Source of the DNA: Acidobacteriota bacterium
GTDB lineage: Bacteria > Acidobacteriota > Thermoanaerobaculia > Multivoradales > Multivoraceae
Direction of reading: 5' to 3'
DNA: 64,000 nt
Assembly: GCA_003388555.1 (NCBI GenBank)
Contig: QQVD01000071.1
Coordinates: forward strand, 1-64,000
Below are positions 43,983-52,106 of the stretch, one piece after another; position 1 is the first letter of the stretch, and every line of letters begins with the position of its first letter. Made by a program: the position numbers and the translations under genes. Under the pieces are notes generated by a model. The model made no database searches, was not told the origin of the DNA, and saw only the letters and a program-made list of their open reading frames with translations.

Positions 43983-45841
43983 AGCGCCTCGAGGCGACGC
44001 ACCCGCTCCTCGATCAGCCGCACGCCGCCGCGCCAGAACTCGACGTCGGTGGCGTCGACGCCGACCTCGGCGAGGATCTCGGCCGGGCGCCGCGACCCGC
44101 CGTGTGCGAGCAGTCGCAGGTAGCCCGGCTTGAACGCCTCTCCGGTCTCCAGGTAGCGCTGGTAGAGCGCCAGCACCAGGAGCTGGCCGAAGGAGTAGGC
44201 GTAGCAGTAGAAGGGCGTGGCGTAGATGTGGGGGATGGCGACCCACTCGCGGTGGAACTCCTCGCCGACGTCGATCGAGTCGCCGAACTGTTCGGCGAGG
44301 TTGGCGGCGTAGAGCGCATGCAGCTCCTCACCCGAGGCCCCCTCGTGGATCGCCTGGTGGGCCTGCTTCTCGAAGAGCACGAAGTAGGCCTGACGTAGCA
44401 CGGTGGCATAGAGATCGTCGATCAGGGTGCCGAGCAGCTCGCGTTGCGCCGCAGGCTCCGGACGTTCGGCGAGCAGGCGATCGGTGATCAGGATCTCACC
44501 GAACACCGAGGCGGTCTCGGCGAGCGGCAGGCAGGGGTGCTGGGTGAGCGTCGAGTGCTCGGAGGCGAGCAGCGAGTGCACGGCGTGACCCAGCTCGTGC
44601 GCCAGCGTGGCGACGTCGCGTAGCCGGCCCGAGAAGTTGGTCAGCACCCAAGGAGTCAACCGCGGCGAGACGGTGGCGCAGAAGGCGCCGCCCTTCTTGC
44701 CGGGGCGCGGCTGACTGTCGACGTGACCCTCGGCGAAGACCCGCCGCGCCGCGTCTCCCAGGCGCGGGCTGAAGCGGCCGAAGGTCTCGAGCACCAGGTC
44801 GACCGATTCAGCGTACTCGGCACCCGCCGAGGTGGGCGCCAGGGGTGCGTAGAGGTCGTAGCGCCGCAGACGCTCGAGTCCGAGCCGTTCGGCCTTGCCG
44901 CGGAAGTAGCGCTGGAACACCGGCGCGCTCTCGCGCGCGGCGAGCAGCAAGGCTTCCACCGCCTCGTCGGGCACGTCGTTGGCCACGTTGCGCACTGCGA
45001 TCGGAGATGCGTATCCACGCAGTCCGATCTGCTCGGAGCGCCAGTCGCGTACCCGGTGCACGTAGATCTGCGCCAGCACCTTGGCCTGGCGCCCGAAGAC
45101 GCGGTGCAGCTCGACGTAGGCGGCGCGCCGCACCTCGGCATCCGGCGAGTAGGCGTGGGCGAGGAGCTCGTCGCGGGTCAGCGGGCCCTCGACCCCCTCG
45201 ATCTCGGGCTCGTACTGGAACGCGTTGGTGAGCATCGAGTAGACGGTCAACGACCCCTGGATGCCGTCGGCGTCCTTGAGGTTGATCACTCGCTCGACCT
45301 CCTCGTCGAGGCGGTAGCGGGCGGTGCGGCGCAGATCCTCGAGGAAGAAGACGAGGTCGCGGGTGGCGACGTCGTGGTCGCCGTCGCCCGCGCCCGTGGC
45401 CGCCAGCGCGGCGAGCAGCTCGACGGCGCGCCGCTCGTCCAGCCCCTGCCACCACAGGGTGAAGAAGAGGGTGCGGTTCTGCAGGTCGGTGAGCACGGCA
45501 CGGGCGCGGTTCTGGTAGGCCAGCGCTCTCTCGCTCTGAGTGTCTTCGGCGAAGCGCAGGCTGCCGTACGCCGAGAGGCGGCTGGCCTCTTCGACCAGGG
45601 TCTCGTAGAGCGTGACGATCTCGCGCAGTCTCGGCCCATCGATCCCGTCGGCGCCTTGGGCCGCCAGCTCGGCACGGTGGACCTCGAACCTCCGCATCGT
45701 CCGCTCGAGGGCCGCGAACGCTTCCTTCTCCGTCGCCGCGTCGTCGTCGGGCAGGAGCTCGCTGAGGTCCCAACGTCCCAGCGTCCACCGCGGGGCCGCG
45801 GCGTCCTCGGTCGCTCGCCCGGTGTCGATCTCTAGGCTCAT
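43979..45841 (-). CDS. pepF: M3-family oligoendopeptidase
   Basis: A 620-residue zinc metallopeptidase degrading peptides in the cytoplasm, of the PepF-clade type. The helical N-terminal domain includes RWDLSELLPDDDAATEKEAF. The catalytic region has LATLAHELGHAVHSLLASEH with the HExxH zinc site, a downstream glutamate in LPLAETASVFGEILITDRLL, and FHREWVAIPHIYATPFYCYA near the C-terminus. ATG 45841 places MSLEIDTGRA at the start; an upstream in-frame start adds 27 unlikely residues. The stop codon lies within the dispersed-repeat CTAG, so the last residues may have been set by that insertion. Confidence 0.93.
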   Translation of the reverse strand: MSLEIDTGRATEDAAAPRWTLGRWDLSELLPDDDAATEKEAFAALERTMRRFEVHRAELAAQGADGIDGPRLREIVTLYETLVEEASRLSAYGSLRFAEDTQSERALAYQNRARAVLTDLQNRTLFFTLWWQGLDERRAVELLAALAATGAGDGDHDVATRDLVFFLEDLRRTARYRLDEEVERVINLKDADGIQGSLTVYSMLTNAFQYEPEIEGVEGPLTRDELLAHAYSPDAEVRRAAYVELHRVFGRQAKVLAQIYVHRVRDWRSEQIGLRGYASPIAVRNVANDVPDEAVEALLLAARESAPVFQRYFRGKAERLGLERLRRYDLYAPLAPTSAGAEYAESVDLVLETFGRFSPRLGDAARRVFAEGHVDSQPRPGKKGGAFCATVSPRLTPWVLTNFSGRLRDVATLAHELGHAVHSLLASEHSTLTQHPCLPLAETASVFGEILITDRLLAERPEPAAQRELLGTLIDDLYATVLRQAYFVLFEKQAHQAIHEGASGEELHALYAANLAEQFGDSIDVGEEFHREWVAIPHIYATPFYCYAYSFGQLLVLALYQRYLETGEAFKPGYLRLLAHGGSRRPAEILAEVGVDATDVEFWRGGVRLIEERVRRLEAL

Positions 45842-46006
45842 CTCTTCTCGTCCTCTCCGCTCACAGGGGTTGCTGCCGACTGGCGGCGTGCCAGCCGCAG
45901 CCCGGCGGGCCCAGCCGGGCACCGGCCGGCGTCGACCGGTCGCTCCCCAGATCCCGTCTCGTTGCGGTGTCGGGCCCCGACGGCCGTTTCGCGGCAGGCG
46001 CCGTCC

Positions 46007-46297
46007 TCAGTGCACCGTCCGCTCGGGCTCGGGCGCCTCACGGATCTCGCCGTGGGTCTTCTCGTAGCGCTCGAGGTTGGCCTGCAGCGCCCGGATGATG
46101 CGCTTCAGGTGACCCGGGCTGGTGATGATCCTCGCGGACACCACCCCCTGGGGCGGCACCAGGTTGATGAAGTCGAGGATGAACTCCTCGCTGGTGTGGG
46201 CGATCCGCAGGAGATTGGAGTAGGCCCCCTTGAGCTCGTCATCGCCGATCTTGATGTTCACCTCGGCCTGCGGCCGTGGTGTCTGGTCGTCAGCCAT
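46007..46297 (-). CDS. DUF3467 protein
   Basis: A 96-residue protein. It has an NIKIGDDELKGAYSNLLRIA strand-rich start, then SEEFILDFINLVPPQGVVSA and SPGHLKRIIRALQANLERYE. These match the DUF3467 family of small bacterial proteins, whose function is not established. GGAGGAG precedes ATG 46297. The first 8 bases overlap the 3' end of the wzt-like gene, suggesting coupling to ABC export, although the family often occurs elsewhere. Confidence 0.85.
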   Translation of the reverse strand: MADDQTPRPQAEVNIKIGDDELKGAYSNLLRIAHTSEEFILDFINLVPPQGVVSARIITSPGHLKRIIRALQANLERYEKTHGEIREAPEPERTVH

Positions 46298-47744
46298 CGC
46301 GCTCCTCCCCCGTGGACCGGATCGGCGAGCCCTGCGGCTCGTCCTCGGTCGGCTCTTCGCCCCTCGGCTCGGGCTCCGGAGACGCCAGGTCGACGTCGCC
46401 GGAGAAGCTCCAGGCGTGAGGCGGCGCGTAGACGCCGACGCCCCGCGCCTGCGAGTGCACGGTGAACCGGAAGAGCTTGCGTCGGTAGTCGTACGGTGCT
46501 CCGTTGCGGGCATGGACCGCGACGTCGACGTCGTACTCGCCCGGCGCCAGGCACAGTGATGGGCAGTGTACTTCGATCCTCGCCGCGCCGCGCAGTGAGC
46601 GTGACTTGAACCCGGCGAGATCGGTGTTGGTGCCCCAGCACTCGACGCCACGCGGGGTGCTGATCGCGATGCCGAAGACGAAATCGTCGAGCGGTGTCGC
46701 CGCGTCGACCTCGATCTCGATCGAGGCGGGGGAACCGCTGCGCATCACGTAGTCCTCCCGGCCGCCCACCAGGAGCCGGGCCGCAACGATCTCCGCCTGC
46801 CGGGAGCCCCAACGCCGGTCGTCCGGGCTCGACGTCGCCTCGGCTTCGCGCTCGACCGACGCCTCGGTCCGATCGCCTCCTCCGCCGTCGGCGCTGCGCC
46901 GGTCGAGCTCGCGCCGGTGTTCCTCGCCCTCCTGGCGAGCCACCAGCTCGCGGTAGGCGTCGATCACCTTGCGTGGCGAGCCGAGGGCACGCACTTCGCC
47001 GTGCTCGAGCCAGAGCACGCGATCACAGAGGTCCTCGACCAGATCGAGGCTGTGCGAGACGAAGAGGATCGAGCGACCTCTCGCCAGGTGTTCCTCGATC
47101 CGGCGCAGACAGCGGTGCGCGAAGGCCTCGTCGCCCACCGCCAGCACCTCGTCGACCAGAAGCACGTCGGGGTCGGTGTGGATCGCCACCGCGAAGCCCA
47201 GCCGCACGTACATTCCCGACGAGTAGTTCTTGACCGGCTCGTCGATGAAGTCCTCGAGGCCCGAGAATTCGACGATGTCGTCGAAGCGACGCTCGATCTC
47301 GCGCCGCTCGAGGCCGAGCACCGAGCCGTTGATGAAGACGTTCTCGCGGCCCGAGATCTCGGGATGGAAGCCGGCGCCGAGCTCGATCAGCGCCGCCACG
47401 CGCCCCTCGACCTCGACGACTCCGGAGGAGGGACGCACCAGGCCGGCCACCAGCTTGAGCAGCGTCGACTTGCCGGAGCCGTTGCCTCCGATGACCCCGA
47501 ACGCCTCGCCGCGGCCGACCTCGAAGTCGACGTCGCGCAGCGCCCGGATCGACTCCTCCGCGCTCAGCCCGGCGGTGAGCGAGCCCTGCAGCAGGGCGCT
47601 CTTCAGGGTGCGCAGACGGAAGCCCGCGCCCATGCGGCGATAGTTCTTGCTGACCCCGCGCACGCGGATCGCCGGCGCCGTCGCGTCACGATCCTGCGCA
47701 CCGACGACGTCGACCCCGGCAATCCGCGTCGATGCGCCGTTCAC
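46290..47744 (-). CDS. wzt: Wzt-like polysaccharide ABC exporter ATPase
   Basis: A 484-residue ATPase. The nucleotide-binding domain (about residues 25-270) has Walker A VIGGNGSGKSTLLKL, ELGAGFHPEISGRENVFING, signature NYSSGMYVRLGFAVA and Walker B DVLLVDEVLAVGDEAFAHRC. After an acidic/Arg linker (about 270-310), a beta-rich C-terminal domain (about 310-450) resembles the Wzt carbohydrate-recognition domain, with GVECWGTNTDLAGF and LAPGEYDVDVAVHARNG. The domain normally reads the glycan terminus to gate export. The gene overlaps its Wzm partner by 4 bp and the DUF3467 gene by 8 bp. Confidence 0.95.
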   Translation of the reverse strand: MNGASTRIAGVDVVGAQDRDATAPAIRVRGVSKNYRRMGAGFRLRTLKSALLQGSLTAGLSAEESIRALRDVDFEVGRGEAFGVIGGNGSGKSTLLKLVAGLVRPSSGVVEVEGRVAALIELGAGFHPEISGRENVFINGSVLGLERREIERRFDDIVEFSGLEDFIDEPVKNYSSGMYVRLGFAVAIHTDPDVLLVDEVLAVGDEAFAHRCLRRIEEHLARGRSILFVSHSLDLVEDLCDRVLWLEHGEVRALGSPRKVIDAYRELVARQEGEEHRRELDRRSADGGGGDRTEASVEREAEATSSPDDRRWGSRQAEIVAARLLVGGREDYVMRSGSPASIEIEVDAATPLDDFVFGIAISTPRGVECWGTNTDLAGFKSRSLRGAARIEVHCPSLCLAPGEYDVDVAVHARNGAPYDYRRKLFRFTVHSQARGVGVYAPPHAWSFSGDVDLASPEPEPRGEEPTEDEPQGSPIRSTGEERDG

Positions 47745-48628
47745 ACCGCCTCCACCAGGGTGTCCTCGAGCCGACGGAAGAGCGCGCCTCCCAGCACGAA
47801 GCAGACCGCCGCCACGGTGACCATCTGGAGCCAGAGCCCGACTCCCGGGAGATCACCGCGGAAGAGGGTCTCCTGGTAGGCCAGCGCGAACGGGGTGAAC
47901 GGGTTGCAGCGGATCAGCAGCTGCACCGCGCGCACCGGGATGTCGTCGATGGCATAGAGCACCGGGGCGAGGAAGAAGAGCAGCTGGAGCAGGTTGGCCA
48001 GCAGATCGCGGATGTCCTTGAAGTGTACGCACGCCGCGGCGAGCCCGAGGGCCGCGCCGGCCAGCGCCACCAGCTGGAGGGCCACCACCCCGAGCACCGC
48101 GGGCGAGAAGGCGCCGAGCACGTCGTATCCGAGCAGTCGACCGAGGATCAGGGCGCCGAAGAGGACGGGGAGCGCCAACAGGAAGTGCACCAGGTTGGCG
48201 CCGACCGAGACCAGCGGCAGGATCTCGCAGGGGAAGACAGCCTTGCGGATCAGGCCCGCGTTGGCGCTCAGCGACACGGCTCCTTCGAGCAGTGAGGTGC
48301 TGGTCCAGATCCACGGGAACAGCCCGGTGATCAGGAAGAGGGCATACGGGTCCTTGCTCGAGCCGTCGCCGAGTCGGGGCGCCAGGATGGTGCCGAAGAC
48401 CAGGGTGTACACGGCGAGCAGCATCAGCGGGTTGACCAGCGACCAGACGAAGCCCAGCGCGCTGCCGCGATAGCGCGCCTTGAGCTCGCGCACCGTGAGC
48501 ACGCGCAGCAGCTCGCGCCGACGCCAGGCGCCGACGGTCAGGCTGAGAACGCCGCGGCGGGCGGGCAGAGGTTGGCTGGTCGGAGGTGCGGACTGCACGG
48601 CGGGCTCCAATTGTGCTCGATTCCGCAT
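47741..48628 (-). CDS. wzm: Wzm-like polysaccharide ABC exporter permease
   Basis: A 295-residue ABC-2 permease with six predicted helices. The hallmark start of the membrane domain is LKARYRGSALGFVWSLVNPL, followed by LLAVYTLVFGTIL. GLFPWIWTSTSLLEGAVSLS and the C-terminal FALAYQETLFRGDLPGVG are also present. With Wzt it should move an undecaprenyl-linked glycan across the inner membrane, plausibly the product of the 2-10 kb cluster, though no sequence link proves that. The ribosome site is weak. Its 3' end overlaps wzt (ATGA). Confidence 0.94.
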   Translation of the reverse strand: MRNRAQLEPAVQSAPPTSQPLPARRGVLSLTVGAWRRRELLRVLTVRELKARYRGSALGFVWSLVNPLMLLAVYTLVFGTILAPRLGDGSSKDPYALFLITGLFPWIWTSTSLLEGAVSLSANAGLIRKAVFPCEILPLVSVGANLVHFLLALPVLFGALILGRLLGYDVLGAFSPAVLGVVALQLVALAGAALGLAAACVHFKDIRDLLANLLQLLFFLAPVLYAIDDIPVRAVQLLIRCNPFTPFALAYQETLFRGDLPGVGLWLQMVTVAAVCFVLGGALFRRLEDTLVEAV

Positions 48629-48810
48629 CGGTCACCGAGCGGCCGGGCCACCGGCACTGACGCAGCAGGCTTCGGCGCGACTCGTGAGCGGCGCGTGGGT
48701 GGACGCTTGCACGGCCGGCGAGCCGACGCTGGTTCCCGGAAGGCGTGCCACCCTCGGTTGCGGATCCCCCGGCGACGTCGCGGCGCAGGCGCGGTTCCCG
48801 AGCGGGCATT

Positions 48811-49229
48811 CTAGGGGGTTGCTGAAGAAGTCCTGTGGAGCCTCGCGCGGGGATCTGCGTCGTCTGGTCCCCGGCGCGGCCGACGAACTCGATGCGGTGC
48901 CATCGTGGAGGAGGCCCGAGACAGCAGGGCGGCCAGGCGGCGCAAACCCCCGTGCCCTAGGGGTTGTGCCGAACGCGAGCCCCGAGGGGCCCGCGTTCCG
49001 GCGCTTGCGCCCTTGCGGGCGTTCAAGAGCGGCGGCGCACCGCCATCTCCTGCTGTGAGAGAACACCGCCTGCAGGCTGTCGCTGGTCTCTCTCCGTCGC
49101 CTTCGGCTTCGCCTCAGCCTCTGGGTGCGCTCACTATGCCACCGCATTGCCATCGCTCGCACGCCACAGGATCTGGGCGGGGCGGCGCTCGAAACGAGGC
49201 CCACGGTACCTTTTCAGCAAACCCCCTAG
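48811..49229. mobile_element. CTAG-flanked MITE-like or decayed IS element
   Basis: The block is bounded by CTAG at 48811-48814 and 49226-49229. Just inside lie inverted, imperfect ~31-bp ends. The left starts GGGGTTGCTGAAGAAG and the right, on the other strand, GGGGTTTGCTGAAAAGG; both run on to a ..GCCTCG. The ~360 bp between encode no transposase or credible protein. It carries small palindromes and a second CTAGGGG word near 48957. The end sequence and CTAG target resemble IS-type terminal repeats (family-level inference). A third copy of the left end lies at 43945-43982. Confidence 0.6.
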
Positions 49230-49305
49230 GAGCTTCACCCATGGGAATCCCGCCCGGCTCTCCGCAGTGCCGGCCGCCGGGGACGCGCCGCGCTACAGTT
49301 GGCTC

Positions 49306-49644
49306 ATGGGCGACGATCGCCGACACCAAGAGGCCGGGGCGCAGAGCGAAGACACGCCGCTGGCGGTGCGCTGCCCCTGCTGCGAGAGTGAGCTCGAGCT
49401 CGACCGACGCACCGGGGCGATCCTCTCCTCGCGTCGCCGGCAGGCAGCCAAGAAGGACTTCGACGCCCTCCTCCGCGACGTCGAGAACAGCCGCGAGCGG
49501 GCCGAGCGGCGCTTCGACCAGGAGCGCGCCGCGGTGGCAGATCGGGACCGGCTGCTCGACGAGCGCTTCCGCAAGGCGCTCGAAGCGGCCGAGAGTGATG
49601 ACGACGCCGACAGTCGTCCGGTCAGGCCGTTCGACCTCGACTGA
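49306..49644 (+). CDS. Small CPCC-motif protein, unknown
   Basis: A 112-residue protein. Near the N-terminus VRCPCCESELELDRRTGAIL has a CxCC cluster (Cys23, 25, 26) that looks like half a zinc ribbon. A charged helix of about 60 residues follows (KKDFDALLRDVENSRERAER), with an acidic tail. The composition suggests a short coiled coil that might dimerise to complete a metal site. TACAGT at 49294-49299 would place a transcript start at or next to the ATG, so the mRNA may be leaderless. No clear ribosome site is seen. It is convergent with the kinase-glycosidase gene. Confidence 0.7.
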   Translation: MGDDRRHQEAGAQSEDTPLAVRCPCCESELELDRRTGAILSSRRRQAAKKDFDALLRDVENSRERAERRFDQERAAVADRDRLLDERFRKALEAAESDDDADSRPVRPFDLD

Positions 49645-49713
49645 CCACAGCCACCGCGCGACTGCTGCGCTCCACGGCGCGACTGCTGCGCACCACCGCG
49701 CCGACCGCTCCCC

Positions 49714-52029
49714 TCATGCCGGGCCGATCCCCGCCGCCGCGGGACCGGTCCGTGTCTGAGTTGGATCGTCCCGCTCGATCGCCAGCGGCCTCGCCTCGGG
49801 GGCCAGTCGCAGGTAGCGCGGTTGCGGGCCAAGCTGGAGGTGCGCCTGCGAGGGCAGCTCGGCTCCATCACGATCGACCGCGCCGAGCACGTGGCCCGGC
49901 ACCGCGACGTGGCTGTCGCGACCGTCGAGCGTCCAGCCGACCAGCGTCTGGCGGCCGTCCGGCCAGACGAAACGGAACAACCGCTGACGCTCGTTCACCG
50001 TACCGACCGGACCGAGACTGCGGGCTCCCGAGAGCTCGGCCTGCATCTGCTGCAGGGCCCGGAACGAGGGGCGGCGTGCCAGCTCGTCACCGACCGGATC
50101 GATCAGGCCGTAGCCCTTCGACACCAGCTGCCACCAGAACACCTTCTCCACCAGGCCGGTCGAGAGCGCCTGCACGAAGTAGCGCACCAGGTACCCGGCC
50201 TGGGTCGCCTCGTCGACCGCCACGTCGCGTCCCGCCGGCGAGTGCGGTCCCTGCCAGAGGGGCCAGTTGAACTCGGTGATCCAGCTGCGTCCACTGGGGC
50301 AGTTGCGCGAGGTCTCGGCGATGGCCCGCAGCATGCGCAGCTTGCCCTCGAGATCGAGTCCGAGCTGGCGGTTCTCCGGCGCACCGCGACGGTCCACGTA
50401 GAGGAGGCTCGCCAGGGCGTCGAACTCGAGGCCCTCTCGCCGAAGGTTGGCCAGCGCCGCGGTGGCGTAGAGCTCGAAATCGATCACCGCCGGACCGAGC
50501 AGCAGGACGTCGGGTCGCGCCGCGCGCAGCTCGGTCGCCGCCCGGCGGTACAGCTCGACGTACTCCGAGGGTCGCCAGATGCCCCACTTGCTGCGATTCG
50601 GCGCCTGGCCGACCTGGAACGCCCTGCCCAGCGGCGCGAAGCGCCTCGCCAGCTCGCGCACCCTGCGTGTCCACAGGTCGGGATCGCGCACGAGATCGCG
50701 GTTCTGCGGCAACGCGAACGTCAGCGTCACGCCGTCCGCCGCGAGCAGTTCGGCGAGCTCGAGCTCCGCCCCGTTCTCGCTCTGCCAGGGGTGCAGACGC
50801 AGCAGCACCTCGCCGACACCGAGAGCGCGCACCGCGTCGCGCAGTCGCTTCGGGTCGCCGCCCGGCCGCAGTCCGACTCCGACGCCACGGAACTCGCTCG
50901 GCTCGGCGTAGAGGGATTCCTCGAGCTCCTTCATCCGGCGCCGTACCGCGGCCAGGTGCAGGGCCACGCCGCCGAGCGCGAGGGCGTGCTCCGGCAGATC
51001 GCGCAACCGCACGATCAGCTTCTCGCTCCTGGTGGCGTGCTGGTGCGGTTGATCCGACAGGGCGTCCCAGACGATCTTGTCGCGCGACGATGCCCGAGCC
51101 GCGGCCGGCGGGATGTGGGCATGCGGCCGGCGGCGCGGCAGCAGTAGGTCGCCGATCCGGCGACCCAGGCCTCGTACGCCTCGCTTCGAGCGGTTCTTGA
51201 GCAGAAACCCCCTCCGCAACACTTCGTAGACGCCCCGCCACGGGCCGAGCCTCTCACCGGTGGTGCGCTCGTAGCCGTCGAGCAGCGCCTGGCGCTGGTC
51301 GCGCCGTGGCGCCGGCATGCGCGAGAGGTCGCGGACCCGCTGCAGACGGCTCAGCTGTCGGCCGACCCGGGCCCGGTTCAGGTCGAGCAGCAGCAGCGGC
51401 GGAGACGGCTCGGAGGTCTCGGTTCCACCCGGCCGGAAGGCGCGCGGATCGATCAGCACGTTGCCGGCGGTCAGGTCACGGTGCCAGAAGCGGCCGTCGT
51501 GCAGCCGCGCGGCGACTCGGCCGATCTCACGGAAGACGGCCTCGGCATCGATCTGCGGATAGTCGACGTCCGCCGTTCCGGCCTCGAGGGCGCGCACCAG
51601 GTAGCGCGCCTCCAGGCGGTCGGTGGCGAGCCGGCAGACGTAGAAACACGGCCCCGCGAGGTCACTCGAATCGAGGTACGCGATCGGTTCCGGCGTTCCG
51701 ACTCCGATCTCACCGAGACGCAGGGCGTGGCGGAAGCTCAGCTGCGCCTTGCTGCCGCGCTGACGTCGCCGCAGGCGCGCCTTGAAGGTGTCGTTGCGGA
51801 ACTGCTTGACCACCACGGTCGCCGCCGTCGCGCCCTCTCCGAGCCGCGCGCTGTAGAGGTAGTTGCGCCCCCAGTGCAGCGTCTCGAGGGCGGCGGACGG
51901 GTCGACAAGGCGCAGCAGTCGCTCGGCGACCTCGGGGGTCGCGTGGTCCCGCACCACCTCGCCGACGAAGTCGCCGCAGCGGATCGGCGCCGTCGCGGCC
52001 TCGGCGATCTGACGATTCGGCGTGCTCAC
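49714..52029 (-). CDS. WaaP/Kdo-kinase-like domain fused to glycosidase-like barrel
   Basis: A 771-residue two-domain protein. The N-terminal part (about 15-300) is a lipopolysaccharide-kinase fold: ATP-site lysine in TVVVKQFRND (Lys75), catalytic loop FWHRDLTAGNVLID (183-190) and metal-binding LLLLDLNRARVG (Asp216). A basic linker (FLLKNRSKRGVRG, LLLPRRRPHAH) follows. The C-terminal part (about 380-660) looks like a (beta/alpha)8 glycosidase. RLHPWQSENG, QVGQAPNRSKWGIWRP and SWITEFNWPLWQGP supply an acid/base-like position and a possible nucleophile, Glu586. A beta-rich tail (about 675-771) follows. No signal peptide is seen. GTG 52029 lies 78 bp after rng, placing it in the shape operon. 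Substrates are unknown. Confidence 0.85.
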   Translation of the reverse strand: MSTPNRQIAEAATAPIRCGDFVGEVVRDHATPEVAERLLRLVDPSAALETLHWGRNYLYSARLGEGATAATVVVKQFRNDTFKARLRRRQRGSKAQLSFRHALRLGEIGVGTPEPIAYLDSSDLAGPCFYVCRLATDRLEARYLVRALEAGTADVDYPQIDAEAVFREIGRVAARLHDGRFWHRDLTAGNVLIDPRAFRPGGTETSEPSPPLLLLDLNRARVGRQLSRLQRVRDLSRMPAPRRDQRQALLDGYERTTGERLGPWRGVYEVLRRGFLLKNRSKRGVRGLGRRIGDLLLPRRRPHAHIPPAAARASSRDKIVWDALSDQPHQHATRSEKLIVRLRDLPEHALALGGVALHLAAVRRRMKELEESLYAEPSEFRGVGVGLRPGGDPKRLRDAVRALGVGEVLLRLHPWQSENGAELELAELLAADGVTLTFALPQNRDLVRDPDLWTRRVRELARRFAPLGRAFQVGQAPNRSKWGIWRPSEYVELYRRAATELRAARPDVLLLGPAVIDFELYATAALANLRREGLEFDALASLLYVDRRGAPENRQLGLDLEGKLRMLRAIAETSRNCPSGRSWITEFNWPLWQGPHSPAGRDVAVDEATQAGYLVRYFVQALSTGLVEKVFWWQLVSKGYGLIDPVGDELARRPSFRALQQMQAELSGARSLGPVGTVNERQRLFRFVWPDGRQTLVGWTLDGRDSHVAVPGHVLGAVDRDGAELPSQAHLQLGPQPRYLRLAPEARPLAIERDDPTQTRTGPAAAGIGPA

Positions 52030-52106
52030 AACCGCCCCGTGGCCGGGGGCGAGACGGCGCCGCGAGGCCCTCCCTCGCAGCCGTGCGGTATCGAACGGGT
52101 CACGCT

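Noticed and set aside
48905-49305. Plus-strand frames inside the CTAG-bounded block as a transposase
   Set aside because: The translations are Arg/Pro/Ser-rich, with no DDE or helix-turn-helix pattern. They are treated as non-coding.
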